Source of the DNA: a bacterium
Lineage (GTDB): Bacteria; Verrucomicrobiota; Verrucomicrobiia; Limisphaerales; J093
Length of the DNA: 15,852 nt
Assembly (NCBI GenBank): GCA_021784265.1
Contig: JAJXTA010000007.1
Location: forward strand, 1-15,852
Reading direction: 5' to 3'
The translations under genes were made by a program, and so were the position numbers. Below the pieces are notes generated by a model that had not been told where the DNA came from, did not search any database, and was given only the letters and a program-made list of their open reading frames with translations. This document shows positions 1-8,247 of the stretch, in pieces (within the stretch, counting starts at the first letter, position 1; each line of letters begins with the position of its first letter).

Positions 1-48
1 GATGGGAGTGAACGACGCCCGCAACGCAACCCTTCGACGCCGCCAGAC

Positions 49-1386
49 ATGGAGACGCTTAACCGTTCGACCCCGCCGCCCACAGTCCCCGCCGAAGACG
101 TGGCGCGGATCGTCGAGCACCTCTTCCGTCATGAGGCGGGGAAGATGGTGGCGACGCTGACCCGCATTTTCGGACTGGAGCACTGGAGCCTGGCGGAGGA
201 CGTGGTGCAGGAGGCCTTGGCCCGGGCCTTGCAGACGTGGCCGTTTTACGGGGTGCCGCGCAACCCGTCGGCATGGATCATGCGCGCGGCCCGGAACCGG
301 GCGTTGGACGTCGTGCGGCGGGAAAGGGTGTTCCGGGACAAGGAAGCGGAGATCGTGCGGGTGATGGAGCGACCGCCGACCGCGCCGGAGGCGGGGGTCT
401 TCGCCGAGGACCAGCTCGCCGACGATCGGCTGGGGATGATGTTCGTGTGCTGTCATCCGATGCTGGCGCCGGAGGCGCAAGTCGCCCTGGCCCTCAATAC
501 CCTCTGCGGCTTCAGCATCACGGAGATCAGCCGGGCCTTCCTCACCACCGAGGCCGCCATCGCCAAGCGCCTGACACGGGCCAAACAACGCCTCCGCCAG
601 GCCCGCATTCCGTTCGCCATCCCCAGCGGCGCGGAGCTCGCCCAGCGGCTGGAGAGTGTCCTCCGCTCGCTCTACCTGCTCTTCAACGAAGGGTACAAGG
701 CCTCGGGCGGCGAAAAGCTGGTGCGGGAGGATGTGTGTCAGGAGGCGATCCGTCTGGTCGAGTTGCTGGCCCAGCACCCCGCCGGTAACCAGCCGAAGAC
801 GCACGCCCTGCTGGCGCTGATGTTGCTCAACGCGGCCCGCCTCCCCAGCCGGGTGGACGAGGAGGGCAACCTGCTCCGGCTCCAGGAGCAGGACCGGACC
901 CGGTGGGACCAAGGTCAGATCGCGCGGGGCTTGGCGCACCTGGCGCAGTCCGCCGCCGGCGACGACCTCACGGAATACCACTTGCAAGCCGCGATCGCCG
1001 CCTGCCACTGCGTGGCCCCCGACTACGCCGCGACGGACTGGAGCCGGATTCTGGTGCTCTACGATCACCTGGTTCGGTTCGATCCTTCGCCGATTGTGGC
1101 GCTGAACCGGGCCATCGTGATCGCCCGGCTGCACGGCCCCCAGGCGGCGCTGGCGGAGGTGGCGGCCATTCCTGGCCGGGCCAAACTCGAGTCCTACTAC
1201 CTCTTTCACGCCGCGCTCGGCGAATTCGAGGCCCAACGCGACGCGCCGCGGGCGGCGGCGGGGCATTTCCGCCGGTCGTTGGCGCTGGCCGAAACCCAAT
1301 CCGAGCGGCGGTTTCTCTCCCACCGGTTGCAAGCCTGCGAGGCCCAGGCCACCCTCGGGGCGGCGGCGGGCGGCGAAGGGGTCTGA
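49..1386 (+). CDS. ECF sigma factor with C-terminal helical-repeat domain (ECF42-like)
   Basis: RNA polymerase sigma factor of the extracytoplasmic-function class that would direct RNA polymerase to a small set of promoters. At 445 aa it is about twice the length of an ordinary ECF sigma. Region 2 spans about residues 20-92, with the core-binding and -10-binding helices around AEDVVQEALARAL and PSAWIMRAARNRALD. Region 4 spans about 125-187, including the CCHP motif (134-137) and the helix-turn-helix around SITEISRAFLTTEAAIAKRL. From about 195 to 435 there is an all-helical extension containing LFNEGY and DPSPIVALNRAI, typical of the DUF6596/TPR-like tail of the ECF42 group. That group is usually encoded beside a YCII/DGPF-domain gene and has no classical anti-sigma factor. 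No such partner is present downstream, so it could lie just upstream of the window. The ATG at 49 is the first in-frame start, with no clear Shine-Dalgarno. The frame stays open to the window edge, so a slightly longer protein cannot be excluded. Confidence 0.93.
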   Translation: METLNRSTPPPTVPAEDVARIVEHLFRHEAGKMVATLTRIFGLEHWSLAEDVVQEALARALQTWPFYGVPRNPSAWIMRAARNRALDVVRRERVFRDKEAEIVRVMERPPTAPEAGVFAEDQLADDRLGMMFVCCHPMLAPEAQVALALNTLCGFSITEISRAFLTTEAAIAKRLTRAKQRLRQARIPFAIPSGAELAQRLESVLRSLYLLFNEGYKASGGEKLVREDVCQEAIRLVELLAQHPAGNQPKTHALLALMLLNAARLPSRVDEEGNLLRLQEQDRTRWDQGQIARGLAHLAQSAAGDDLTEYHLQAAIAACHCVAPDYAATDWSRILVLYDHLVRFDPSPIVALNRAIVIARLHGPQAALAEVAAIPGRAKLESYYLFHAALGEFEAQRDAPRAAAGHFRRSLALAETQSERRFLSHRLQACEAQATLGAAAGGEGV

Positions 1387-1522
1387 CACAGGCTCCGTCC
1401 GTCCTCAGGTTGAGCGCGGAGGGCCCAACTCCCGGGCGCCAAGCTTGGTTGCGAGCCGCGGGGCGGAGCGAAGGGAATATCATCGTCCCCGTACCGGCGG
1501 CTCGACTACTCTCGGCCCGCCT
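1387..1522. other. intergenic gap between sigma factor and YdcF-family gene
   Basis: This 136-base gap holds no convincing promoter, hairpin or small gene. The downstream reading frame is open back to a TTG at 1445. That extension would encode a charged, low-complexity segment ahead of a normal membrane-protein start, so I treat it as untranslated. Confidence 0.4.
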
Positions 1523-2293
1523 ATGAAGCCGTTTCTGATGTCGTTCACGGAGCCGATCGGGTTGTTCTGGCTGCTCTTGGTCGGCCGGGTCGCCTGGCAC
1601 CTATGGCGCCGGCATTGGACGCGAGCCGTGTGGTCAGCGGGGCTGGCCGCCGCGGTGTTCTTTCTGGCCGGCACGAATTTGACCGCGCGCTGGCTGGCCA
1701 GCCTCGAACGCCCGTACTTCGGCCCGCCCCTGGACCAGGTGGCGCCCGCTGACGCCGTCGTCATGCTCGGAGGCGCCCTGCTCCCCTCGGCGCACGACGC
1801 CTTTGGCCTGGACCTCAACAGCCACGCCGATCGCGTGGTCACGGCGGCCGAGTTGATCCGGCGCGGCAAAGGGCGGGTCTTGGTGCTGAGCGGCGGCGGA
1901 CCTCCTCCGGCGCCGCCGCAACTCACGCAAGCGGAGCTGGCGCGCGCTTGGCTCGCCGCGTGGGGCCGGCTGACGACGCCGACCTTCGTGCTCCCCCCTT
2001 GCGCGGATACGCACGAGGAAGCGGTGCGGGTCCAGGCGTTGGCCAAAGCCCAACACTGGCAGCGGGTGACGGTCGTCACCTCCGCCTGGCACCTCAAGCG
2101 GGCGCTGGCGGTCTTTCGCCAAGCCGGCGTGCCGGCGGCCGGGGTCGGCTGCGATTTCGCGGCCTCGGCCTGGCTGGCGGACCACCGGCCGTTTGCCCTC
2201 TTCGCGGGCACCACACCGCTGGATTTCCTGGAACTCTACCTCCACGAGAAGATCGGCTGGTGGGCCTATCGTTGGCGGGGTTGGATTGACTAA
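1523..2293 (+). CDS. YdcF/DUF218-family membrane-anchored protein (SanA/ElyC-like)
   Basis: A 256-aa protein with two N-terminal hydrophobic segments (about residues 10-27 and 35-50) and then a DUF218 domain. Family motifs visible are AVVMLGGA (78-85), DRVVTAAELI (103-112), VLSGGG (121-126), the acidic THEEA (163-167) and TSAWHLKRA (186-194). Members such as E. coli YdcF, SanA and ElyC are linked to envelope and peptidoglycan or surface-polysaccharide physiology, but the reaction is not settled, so I give only the family. The start is the ATG at 1523, because the frame's TTG start at 1445 would add 26 charged residues before the first membrane segment. The gene ends tail to tail with the aas-like gene. 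Its TAA (2291-2293) overlaps that gene's TAG (2290-2292 on the opposite strand). Confidence 0.88.
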   Translation: MKPFLMSFTEPIGLFWLLLVGRVAWHLWRRHWTRAVWSAGLAAAVFFLAGTNLTARWLASLERPYFGPPLDQVAPADAVVMLGGALLPSAHDAFGLDLNSHADRVVTAAELIRRGKGRVLVLSGGGPPPAPPQLTQAELARAWLAAWGRLTTPTFVLPPCADTHEEAVRVQALAKAQHWQRVTVVTSAWHLKRALAVFRQAGVPAAGVGCDFAASAWLADHRPFALFAGTTPLDFLELYLHEKIGWWAYRWRGWID

Positions 2294-4467
2294 CCGACCG
2301 ACGACGCCGAAGCGGTACCGGCCTCCCCCAGCCACTGCGCCAGGGCCCGGTGGTTGATCTTGCCCGTCCCCAGCCGGGGGATTTCCCGACAATAGCGGAC
2401 CTCGCGGGGGAGGCACAGATTGGTAAAGCCCTTGCCCTTGAGCACCAGGCGGAGGGCGTCCAGCGCGAGTTTGGGCTCATTGGTCACCGCCACGAGGGCT
2501 TCCCCTTTGTCCGCATCCGGCTGGGCCAGCACGGCGACCTGACAGCGCAGGCCAAACTGCGGGAAGGCCCCGGCCAAGGCATCCTCGAGGGCCGTGAGAC
2601 TCACCATCTCCCCGCTGATCTTGGCAAAGCGCTTCAAGCGGCCGACGACGAAGAGGTAGCCGGCCTCGTCCACCCGCACGATGTCGCCCGTGTCGTACCA
2701 GCCGCCGAGGGCCTGGAACGCTTGGTTGGCCTCGCGGTTGAGGTAGCCGCGCATGATGTTGGGCCCGCGCACCAGCAGCCGCCCGCCGTCCGCCACACCC
2801 TCGACGGGCTCCAGCCGGTGTTGCATCCCCGGCAGCAGCCGGCCCGCCGACCCCGCCCGCGCCGCCATCGGCACGTTGGCGCTAATGACGGGGCTGCATT
2901 CGGTCGCCCCGTAGCCTTCGAGAATCCGCACCCCGAACCGCTCGCTCCAGAGCTTGGCCGTGGATTCCTGGAGTTTCTCCGCCCCGGCAAACAGGTACCG
3001 CATGCTGCGGAAATCGTAGGGGTGCGCCCGCCGGGCGTAGCCATTGAGGAAGGTATTGGTGCCGAAAAAAATCGTGCAATAGCGGTCGTAGAGGACAGCC
3101 GGCACCAGCCGGTAGTGGAGGGGCGACGGATAGAGGAAGACGTAGAGGCCGCGCACCAAGCCCAACACCAGGCCGACGGTGAGGCCAAAACTGTGGAAGA
3201 GCGGGAGGGCGTTGAAGATGCGATCCCGGTCTTCGATATCCGTGATCGCCAGCATCTGGCGGATGTTGGCCAGGAGGTTGCGGTGGGTGAGTTCGACTCC
3301 CTTGGGCACGCCTTCGGAGCCGCTGGTGAACAGGACGACGGCCGGGGCCTCGGCCCGCGCGGCGGGAGCGGCGGCCGGGCGGCGGCGGAGGGAGCCCGGC
3401 GCCAGCCAAACCCGGAGCAGGGCGCCGAGCTTGCGCGGCAGGCGGACTCGCGCCCGAACGTCCTCGAGGCAGATCGTGGTGAGCCCCGCGGCAGCGAAGG
3501 CGGCGCGGTCGAGCTTGAGGCGGTCCAGGAAGGCGCGCGAGGTGATGAGGTGCTTCAGGCCGGCTAACTTGGCGCAGGCCAGGAGCGTTGGGGTGCCGGT
3601 CGAGTAGTTGAGCACCGCGGGAACCCGGCCCTCGGCCCACAGGGCCGCCAGCAGCACCGGGGTGGCATTGACGTTGGGCAGGAGGACGCCGACCCGGGCG
3701 GGGCCGTCCGCCAGGAGCGGGCGCAGTTGGTGGGCCAACAACGCCGCCCCCGTCAGGAGCCGCCGATAGGTCAGCTCCCGCATCGTGGCATCCTGCACCA
3801 CGACCTTCCGGGGCTGAATCCGCGCGGCGTCCAGGATGGCGGCGAACAGGTCCGGGGGCCCCAAGCGCGTCTCGGTCTCCAACTGCTGCTCGACCATCTG
3901 GTCGCGCAGCCACGCCGTCAGGCGGGTGCGGGTCTCGGTGGCGGTGAGGTGATCCCAGCGCGGGGCCTCCCGGGCCGGGCTCAGATGCAAGGTGATCCGG
4001 GGAAACCAGCGGCGCCAGCCCGGCTGCCGCGACCACCGCAAGCGACTGGCACCGCGCAAGTAGGCGGTGATCACCCGGGCCCGGGTCTTGGCGAGCAGGA
4101 ACCCCGTCCCGTCGTAAAGCTTCATCAACGAACCGGTGCGGCTGAGCTGGCCTTCAGCGTAGAGGACCAGCCGCCCGCCTTGCTCCAGGTGCGCCGCGAT
4201 CCGCTTCACCGCGTAGGGGGAGGCGATGTCCACGGGGAACGTCCGGCGATTGAGCATCACCAGGCGGTGGACCCAGCTATACTGCGCCGCCACGCTCGAG
4301 ACGACGAACTTCCAGTCCTTGTCCAACCACACGTACAGGAACAGCCAATCGATCCAGGAAACGTGGTTGGGAATCAACAGGACCGGACCGGGGGTTTTCA
4401 ACACGGCGACGTTTTCGGCCCGGAACCCGAAGAGCAGCCGCAACAGCAGATGAAGGCAAGCCCTCAT
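2290..4467 (-). CDS. aas: Aas-like bifunctional lysophospholipid acyltransferase / acyl-ACP synthetase
   Basis: A 725-aa two-domain enzyme, close to the 719 aa of E. coli Aas. Residues 1-200 form a PlsC-type acyltransferase with the catalytic H-x4-D motif NHVSWID (H35, D40) and the phosphate-binding EGQLSRTG (105-112). Residues 205-715 form an AMP-binding adenylation domain with the P-loop-like TSGSEGVPKG (381-390), YGATE (519-523), YDTGD (591-595), GRLKRFAKISGE (609-620) and the C-terminal lysine of GTGKINH (K703). Aas activates a fatty acid onto ACP and transfers it to lyso-phosphatidylethanolamine at the inner face of the membrane. Its ATG overlaps the lnt stop by 4 bases (ATGA), which suggests translational coupling. 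It is the last gene of the lplT-lnt-aas run. An acyl-AMP ligase fused to PlsC with another acceptor is a less likely alternative. Confidence 0.93.
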   Translation of the reverse strand: MRACLHLLLRLLFGFRAENVAVLKTPGPVLLIPNHVSWIDWLFLYVWLDKDWKFVVSSVAAQYSWVHRLVMLNRRTFPVDIASPYAVKRIAAHLEQGGRLVLYAEGQLSRTGSLMKLYDGTGFLLAKTRARVITAYLRGASRLRWSRQPGWRRWFPRITLHLSPAREAPRWDHLTATETRTRLTAWLRDQMVEQQLETETRLGPPDLFAAILDAARIQPRKVVVQDATMRELTYRRLLTGAALLAHQLRPLLADGPARVGVLLPNVNATPVLLAALWAEGRVPAVLNYSTGTPTLLACAKLAGLKHLITSRAFLDRLKLDRAAFAAAGLTTICLEDVRARVRLPRKLGALLRVWLAPGSLRRRPAAAPAARAEAPAVVLFTSGSEGVPKGVELTHRNLLANIRQMLAITDIEDRDRIFNALPLFHSFGLTVGLVLGLVRGLYVFLYPSPLHYRLVPAVLYDRYCTIFFGTNTFLNGYARRAHPYDFRSMRYLFAGAEKLQESTAKLWSERFGVRILEGYGATECSPVISANVPMAARAGSAGRLLPGMQHRLEPVEGVADGGRLLVRGPNIMRGYLNREANQAFQALGGWYDTGDIVRVDEAGYLFVVGRLKRFAKISGEMVSLTALEDALAGAFPQFGLRCQVAVLAQPDADKGEALVAVTNEPKLALDALRLVLKGKGFTNLCLPREVRYCREIPRLGTGKINHRALAQWLGEAGTASASSVG

Positions 4468-5972
4468 GCGACCGGAGATTGCGATCCCGCCACGCCCCGA
4501 CGCCGCTCCGCCAGGGCGGCAACCGCCAGCCCCATCGCCGTCAAGAGCGTGGCTCCGGAACAGGCGGGCGCCAACCAGCGGTCCAGCGGCAAATGGCCGG
4601 GCCCGGCCAGCCGCAGCTCACCGAAAAGCATCTCGCCGCCGCCCGGGTACGAGGCGCTGGCTCCGACCCGCCCCTGGGCATCCACGAGCTGGGAAACCCC
4701 CGAGCTGGCGACCCGGAACACGGGCACACCATATTCGGCGGCCCGCACCGGCCCGACCCGCGCGTGGAGGGCGTGTTCGTGCGGGCCCCAGGCCGCCACG
4801 TCCATCGTGGGGACGATTAACGCTTGGGCGCCTTGCCGAATCAGCCGGTCCACGACCCGCGCGTACGAAAGGTCGTAGCAAATGCAGAGGCCCAGTTTCC
4901 CCCAAGGCGAGGCCCACACCCGTTGGGTGGGGGCCGGCCGGCCATCTTTGAAGAACTGGATCGGCACGGCCTTGGCCTGCTGAAAGGCCACTTGCCCGCC
5001 GGGCCCGATCACGAACGCCGTGTTGTAGAAATTCCCGTCAGGCGTCCACTCTTTGCCCCCCGCGATCAAGTAGCGCGCGTGTGTGCGGCACCATTGGCGA
5101 ACGTGTCCTGGCACCGGCCCGTCGAAGGTGTACTCGCTCAGCACGATCAGCTCCGCGGCGGGCGCGCGCACCAGCAGCTTGTCGAGCGCGGCCAAGACCT
5201 GGAGCTGATCCGGAAACTCGAGCTGGACCCCCGCCACGGGCAAGGTGGTGGCCAGGCCACCGAGCGTCAGCCGGCGCTGGACTTGCTGCCCGACCGCGGC
5301 GAGCTCCAGGGCGGCAAACCCCAGCGCCGCCCACCGCCATCCCCGCTGTGACAGCAGCCAGAGTCCACTGTACAAGGCCAGCACCAGAAAGCTGTAGCCG
5401 TACACGCCGGCCCCGGCCAGGGGGCTGGATGCCGCGCACGAACCCAACGCGTCGCCGGGCGTCACCCAGGTGAACCTCAGGTAATACAGCTCGCCTCGGA
5501 AATACTCCAAGCCGGTCCAGAGGAACGGGAGCGCCACCACCGCCCCGGCCAGGCCCAGCCGCGCCTGAACGCCACGCGCCAGCAGGAAGAACAGCCCGGT
5601 CCAGAACGCCAGAATCAGCCACAGCGAGCAGGCCGCGGCCCCAAAGATGCCCCAGAAAAAGCCCAACTGCGGGAGGTCCAGCGCCAACCCCAGCGCCAAG
5701 CCGCCGTAGAAGGCCGCCCGATTCGAGCCGCGCCACCCGAGCGCCAGCCGCCACACGCCAAGCAGAAAGACCGGCATCAGCCAGGCGCAACCCGGCTGGT
5801 AAGCGAGATGAAACACGCCGCCGGCCACGGCCGCTACGGCCAGCGCCAGGGGCACCGGCAGCGAACCGACCACGAGCGCGGGCAGTCTCAGGCTCGTGGG
5901 CACGCGGGCGGCGCGCCTCCCCGTGCCGGCGGCCTCACCACCAGTAGCCGCGGAGGTGGCTCGTGGTCGCAT
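4464..5972 (-). CDS. lnt: apolipoprotein N-acyltransferase
   Basis: A 502-aa integral membrane enzyme that transfers an acyl chain from a phospholipid to the N-terminal cysteine of diacylated lipoproteins, the last step of lipoprotein maturation. About seven hydrophobic segments cover residues 30-225, followed by a periplasmic carbon-nitrogen hydrolase domain (about 240-455) and a final membrane helix (about 467-488). The catalytic triad is visible: E280 in LSEYTFDG, K334 in QQAKAVPIQ, and C365 in GLCICYDLSY, matching E267/K335/C387 of E. coli Lnt. The ATG at 5972 is preceded by GGAG with 5-nt spacing. It lies 25 bases after lplT and overlaps aas by 4 bases. The N-terminal 25 residues are Arg/Ala/Gly-rich and may be cytosolic. 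Placement between lplT and aas fits their joint chemistry, because Lnt releases the lysophospholipid they repair. Confidence 0.94.
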   Translation of the reverse strand: MRPRATSAATGGEAAGTGRRAARVPTSLRLPALVVGSLPVPLALAVAAVAGGVFHLAYQPGCAWLMPVFLLGVWRLALGWRGSNRAAFYGGLALGLALDLPQLGFFWGIFGAAACSLWLILAFWTGLFFLLARGVQARLGLAGAVVALPFLWTGLEYFRGELYYLRFTWVTPGDALGSCAASSPLAGAGVYGYSFLVLALYSGLWLLSQRGWRWAALGFAALELAAVGQQVQRRLTLGGLATTLPVAGVQLEFPDQLQVLAALDKLLVRAPAAELIVLSEYTFDGPVPGHVRQWCRTHARYLIAGGKEWTPDGNFYNTAFVIGPGGQVAFQQAKAVPIQFFKDGRPAPTQRVWASPWGKLGLCICYDLSYARVVDRLIRQGAQALIVPTMDVAAWGPHEHALHARVGPVRAAEYGVPVFRVASSGVSQLVDAQGRVGASASYPGGGEMLFGELRLAGPGHLPLDRWLAPACSGATLLTAMGLAVAALAERRRGVAGSQSPVA

Positions 5973-5997
5973 ACTCGCTCCGGTCGGCGCCCGGCAC

Positions 5998-7239
5998 CTA
6001 CAGCTCGCTGAGGGTCACCGACCGCTTCGGGGGAATGGCCAGAATGGTCACCACCAGCGCGACGAACACGCTCAGGCAGAGAAACACGCCCGACGTGCTC
6101 AAGCCCCCTTTGACGCCCAGGAACACCAAACTCCCGGCGGCCACCATCCCGAGATTGTCGATGAAGTTCTGGGTGGCGATGGTCTTGCCCAGTTTCTCCT
6201 GGTGGCACTCGGACTGGAGGGCGGCGTTCAAGGGGATGAGGAAGAGCCCGGCCGTAGTCCCCGCCAGCACCAGCATAGCGAGGACCGGGCGGTGGGAGCG
6301 AAGGTACTCCGCGCCTTGCAGCAGTTCGACCAGCCCCAGCGCCCCCACCCAGGAGGCCAGCAGCCAGCCGTAGTGCCGGGTCATGCGCAAGTCCCCCACC
6401 TGATGCAACTGCCCCGCCAGCACACTCCCGATCATGATCCCCAGACTCAACCAGACGCCCAAGAGCGCGATCTGTTTGTTCGTCGCCAGTTTCAGGACCT
6501 CCAAGCCCCACGGTTGGAAGTTCATCTTCAGGATCGCCCCGCAAATCCAGAACATGCAGCTCCCGCACAGGACGCGGAACAGCCTCGGGTTGGCCAGCAG
6601 GGCGCCGAAGTTGGCAAAGAACTCATCGACGGTGGTACGCAGTTGCACGTCCGGATGGCTGGGCGTGGCGACCATGCGCAAGTTCAGCAGGGCCGAAAGG
6701 CCATAGGCCAGCAGCAACAGGGCGTAACACCCGCGGACCGGCAGGCCGTCGATCATCGCCGCGCCGCCGAAGTAACCGCCCAGAATCGCAATCAGACTCA
6801 AGAACTCCATCGTGCCGTTGGCCTTGACCAGTCGCGTGCGGGGCAGGATTTCCGGCAGCACTCCGTATTTGGCCGGGGAGAAGATGCTGGCCCCCACACC
6901 CACGAGAAAGTAACCCAGCCCCTGCCAAAACGGGCCGTGCTCGATGCTCAAGATGGCCAGGCCGGTGCCGGCGAGTTTGATCAAGTTGGCCACGACCAAG
7001 CAGGTGGTTTTGGGCAGGCGGTCATTCACGTAGCCCGCGACCGGCGCCAACAACACGTACGGCACGAAGAACAGGCTGGCATAGACCGCATTGGCCATGC
7101 CGAGTTGCGTCCGGGTGATCAAACCGGCGTGGGCCCGGAAGGTCAATTGGCCCAAGATGACCGCCAGAATCGCGTTGTCGGCGAAGGCCGCCAGGACTTG
7201 GCTGCCGAGCAGCAGGCCGTAGTTACGCCGGGCGCTCAT
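5998..7239 (-). CDS. lplT: LplT-like lysophospholipid transporter (MFS)
   Basis: A 413-aa major facilitator with about 12 hydrophobic segments. It carries motifs I recognise from E. coli LplT (397 aa): AAFADNA (17-23), LVGVGASIFSPAKYGVLPE (112-130) and LVKANGTMEF (137-146), plus the late IPLNAALQ and IATQNFIDNLG. LplT flips lysophospholipids, mainly 2-acyl-glycerophosphoethanolamine, from the outer to the inner leaflet of the inner membrane so that Aas can reacylate them. In E. coli lplT and aas are adjacent; here lnt sits between them. An AGGAGG sequence ends 2 nt before the ATG at 7239. The start lies inside the restored 3' end of the upstream marR (17-base overlap), so coupled translation is likely. 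Confidence 0.92.
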   Translation of the reverse strand: MSARRNYGLLLGSQVLAAFADNAILAVILGQLTFRAHAGLITRTQLGMANAVYASLFFVPYVLLAPVAGYVNDRLPKTTCLVVANLIKLAGTGLAILSIEHGPFWQGLGYFLVGVGASIFSPAKYGVLPEILPRTRLVKANGTMEFLSLIAILGGYFGGAAMIDGLPVRGCYALLLLAYGLSALLNLRMVATPSHPDVQLRTTVDEFFANFGALLANPRLFRVLCGSCMFWICGAILKMNFQPWGLEVLKLATNKQIALLGVWLSLGIMIGSVLAGQLHQVGDLRMTRHYGWLLASWVGALGLVELLQGAEYLRSHRPVLAMLVLAGTTAGLFLIPLNAALQSECHQEKLGKTIATQNFIDNLGMVAAGSLVFLGVKGGLSTSGVFLCLSVFVALVVTILAIPPKRSVTLSEL

Positions 7240-7709
7240 GGGCCTCCTCGTGTGCCGACACCATTTGTTCGGCGTGGCAGACCAACCCCCGCAACGCTGC
7301 CACCAACCCCCGCGTGCGCCTCAGCGGGAGATCGCCCCAGACCGTTTCGGCCACCTGGTGACAGTGGGGGGAGCGCTTGGCGCGGCAGGCGGCCGCCGCG
7401 CGGCGTCAAGACCACCCGCCACGCCCGGCGATCGGCGGCGCTTCCCTTGCGCGCCACCAGCCCCCGATCCTCCAGCCGATCCACCAAGCCCGTCACGTTG
7501 GAGCGATGCATGATCAGCGCCCGGCCCAAGTCACTTCGCGAGAGCCCGTCCGGAGCGGCCGGCGGCAGGTTCAGGACGTTGACCTGGCTCGGACTCAGTC
7601 CCCACCGGGCGGAAAAAGCCCGGCTGGCCTCCCAGAGCGCCTCCGCCACCCGCAGCAACTCCAGGAGCGCTTCGTACCGAGGCCCTGGCCGACTCACCGG
7701 CAAACGCAT
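7223..7709 (-). CDS. MarR-family transcriptional regulator, frameshifted at a G6 run
   Basis: The N-terminal 113 residues form a standard MarR winged helix-turn-helix. The helix-turn-helix is around LSRSDLGRALIMHRSNVTGLVDRLEDRGLV (57-85) and the wing is DRRAWRVVLTPRG (93-105). As the sequence stands, the frame then runs through Gly/Pro/Arg low-complexity codons to a TGA at 7236. Removing one base from the six-G run at 7366-7371 (C6 on the coding strand) switches to a frame that reads as a normal MarR C-terminal dimerisation helix pair: PHCHQVAETVWGDLP, then TRGLVAALRGLVCHAEQMV. That frame ends at a TAA at 7223-7225 and gives 161 aa, the usual family size. I annotate the restored extent. The error could be in sequencing, or it could be a real slippage or inactivating mutation. 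As the first gene before lplT, it probably controls that operon. Confidence 0.85.
7366..7371. repeat. G6 homopolymer at the marR frameshift
   Basis: Six consecutive G on the + strand (C on the coding strand). One base fewer here joins the two MarR-like frames cleanly at QALP|HCHQVAE. The +1 base may be an assembly indel, a mutation, or a slippery phase-variable tract. Confidence 0.6.
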
Positions 7710-7740
7710 GCCCTCTGTTTAGCCCAAAACGGTCGCGATG

Positions 7741-8247
7741 TCAGCAAAAGGTCTCGCCCTCTCCGTGTGGGCGTTCGAGCGCCAGCAGCCGCCGCTTCCA
7801 CGCCAGCCCGGAGGAAAAACCTCCCAGGCCGCCGTGGGCCACGACCCGGTGGCAAGGGACGAGGACCGGAATCGGATTGGCCCCACAGGCCGCCCCCACC
7901 GCGCGCGCGGCCCTGGGCCGAGCGAGGCTGGCCGCCACCTGGGCGTAGGTGCGCACCTCACCCGGTGGGATGGCCATCAACGCGGCCCAGACCGCCTGCT
8001 GGAAGGGCGTGGCCGAAGTCAAATCGAGCGGGGGCAGCTTCCCCGGGCGCTGGCCGGCCAGTGCGGCGGCCAAGGCTTGTCGCGTGACCTCACCCCAATG
8101 CCGCCCCACGGGTGAACTGGGGTCGCAAAGCGCCGCCCCAGGGCGGTGACCAGGGCCGGCACCGGGGAAATCCAAGGCGGCCAAACCGACGGACGAGAAG
8201 CGCGCCGTGAACGCGCCCAGGACGGTGGGGATGGTGAGACGTTCCAC
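7741..8247 (-). CDS. ogt: methylated-DNA--protein-cysteine S-methyltransferase
   Basis: A 168-aa suicide DNA-repair protein that moves the alkyl group from O6-alkylguanine (and O4-alkylthymine) to its own cysteine. The conserved C-terminal domain runs from about residue 79 to 160. It has TPFQQAVWAALMAIPPGEV near its start, the RAVGAACGANP helix-turn-helix with the arginine finger R115, and the active-site PCHRVV with C132, followed by GGFSSGLAWKRRLLALE. The weakly conserved N-terminal domain (1-75) is also present, so this is an Ogt/MGMT-type enzyme without the Ada regulatory domain. The chosen start is GTG at 8247, since there is no nearby in-frame ATG and no Shine-Dalgarno, so the exact N-terminus is uncertain. 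It precedes marR by 31 bases in the same direction and may share its transcript. Confidence 0.93.
   Translation of the reverse strand: MERLTIPTVLGAFTARFSSVGLAALDFPGAGPGHRPGAALCDPSSPVGRHWGEVTRQALAAALAGQRPGKLPPLDLTSATPFQQAVWAALMAIPPGEVRTYAQVAASLARPRAARAVGAACGANPIPVLVPCHRVVAHGGLGGFSSGLAWKRRLLALERPHGEGETFC

Noticed and set aside
1445..1522. TTG-started N-terminal extension of the YdcF-family protein
   Set aside because: The 26 added residues are charged and low-complexity, and a normal membrane-protein start (MKPFLMSF) follows at 1523.
5896..7722. 608-codon open frame on the + strand opposite lnt, lplT and marR
   Set aside because: Antisense shadow of genes with strong evidence. Its composition (Gln/His/Arg/Asp-rich) is the typical mirror of membrane proteins.
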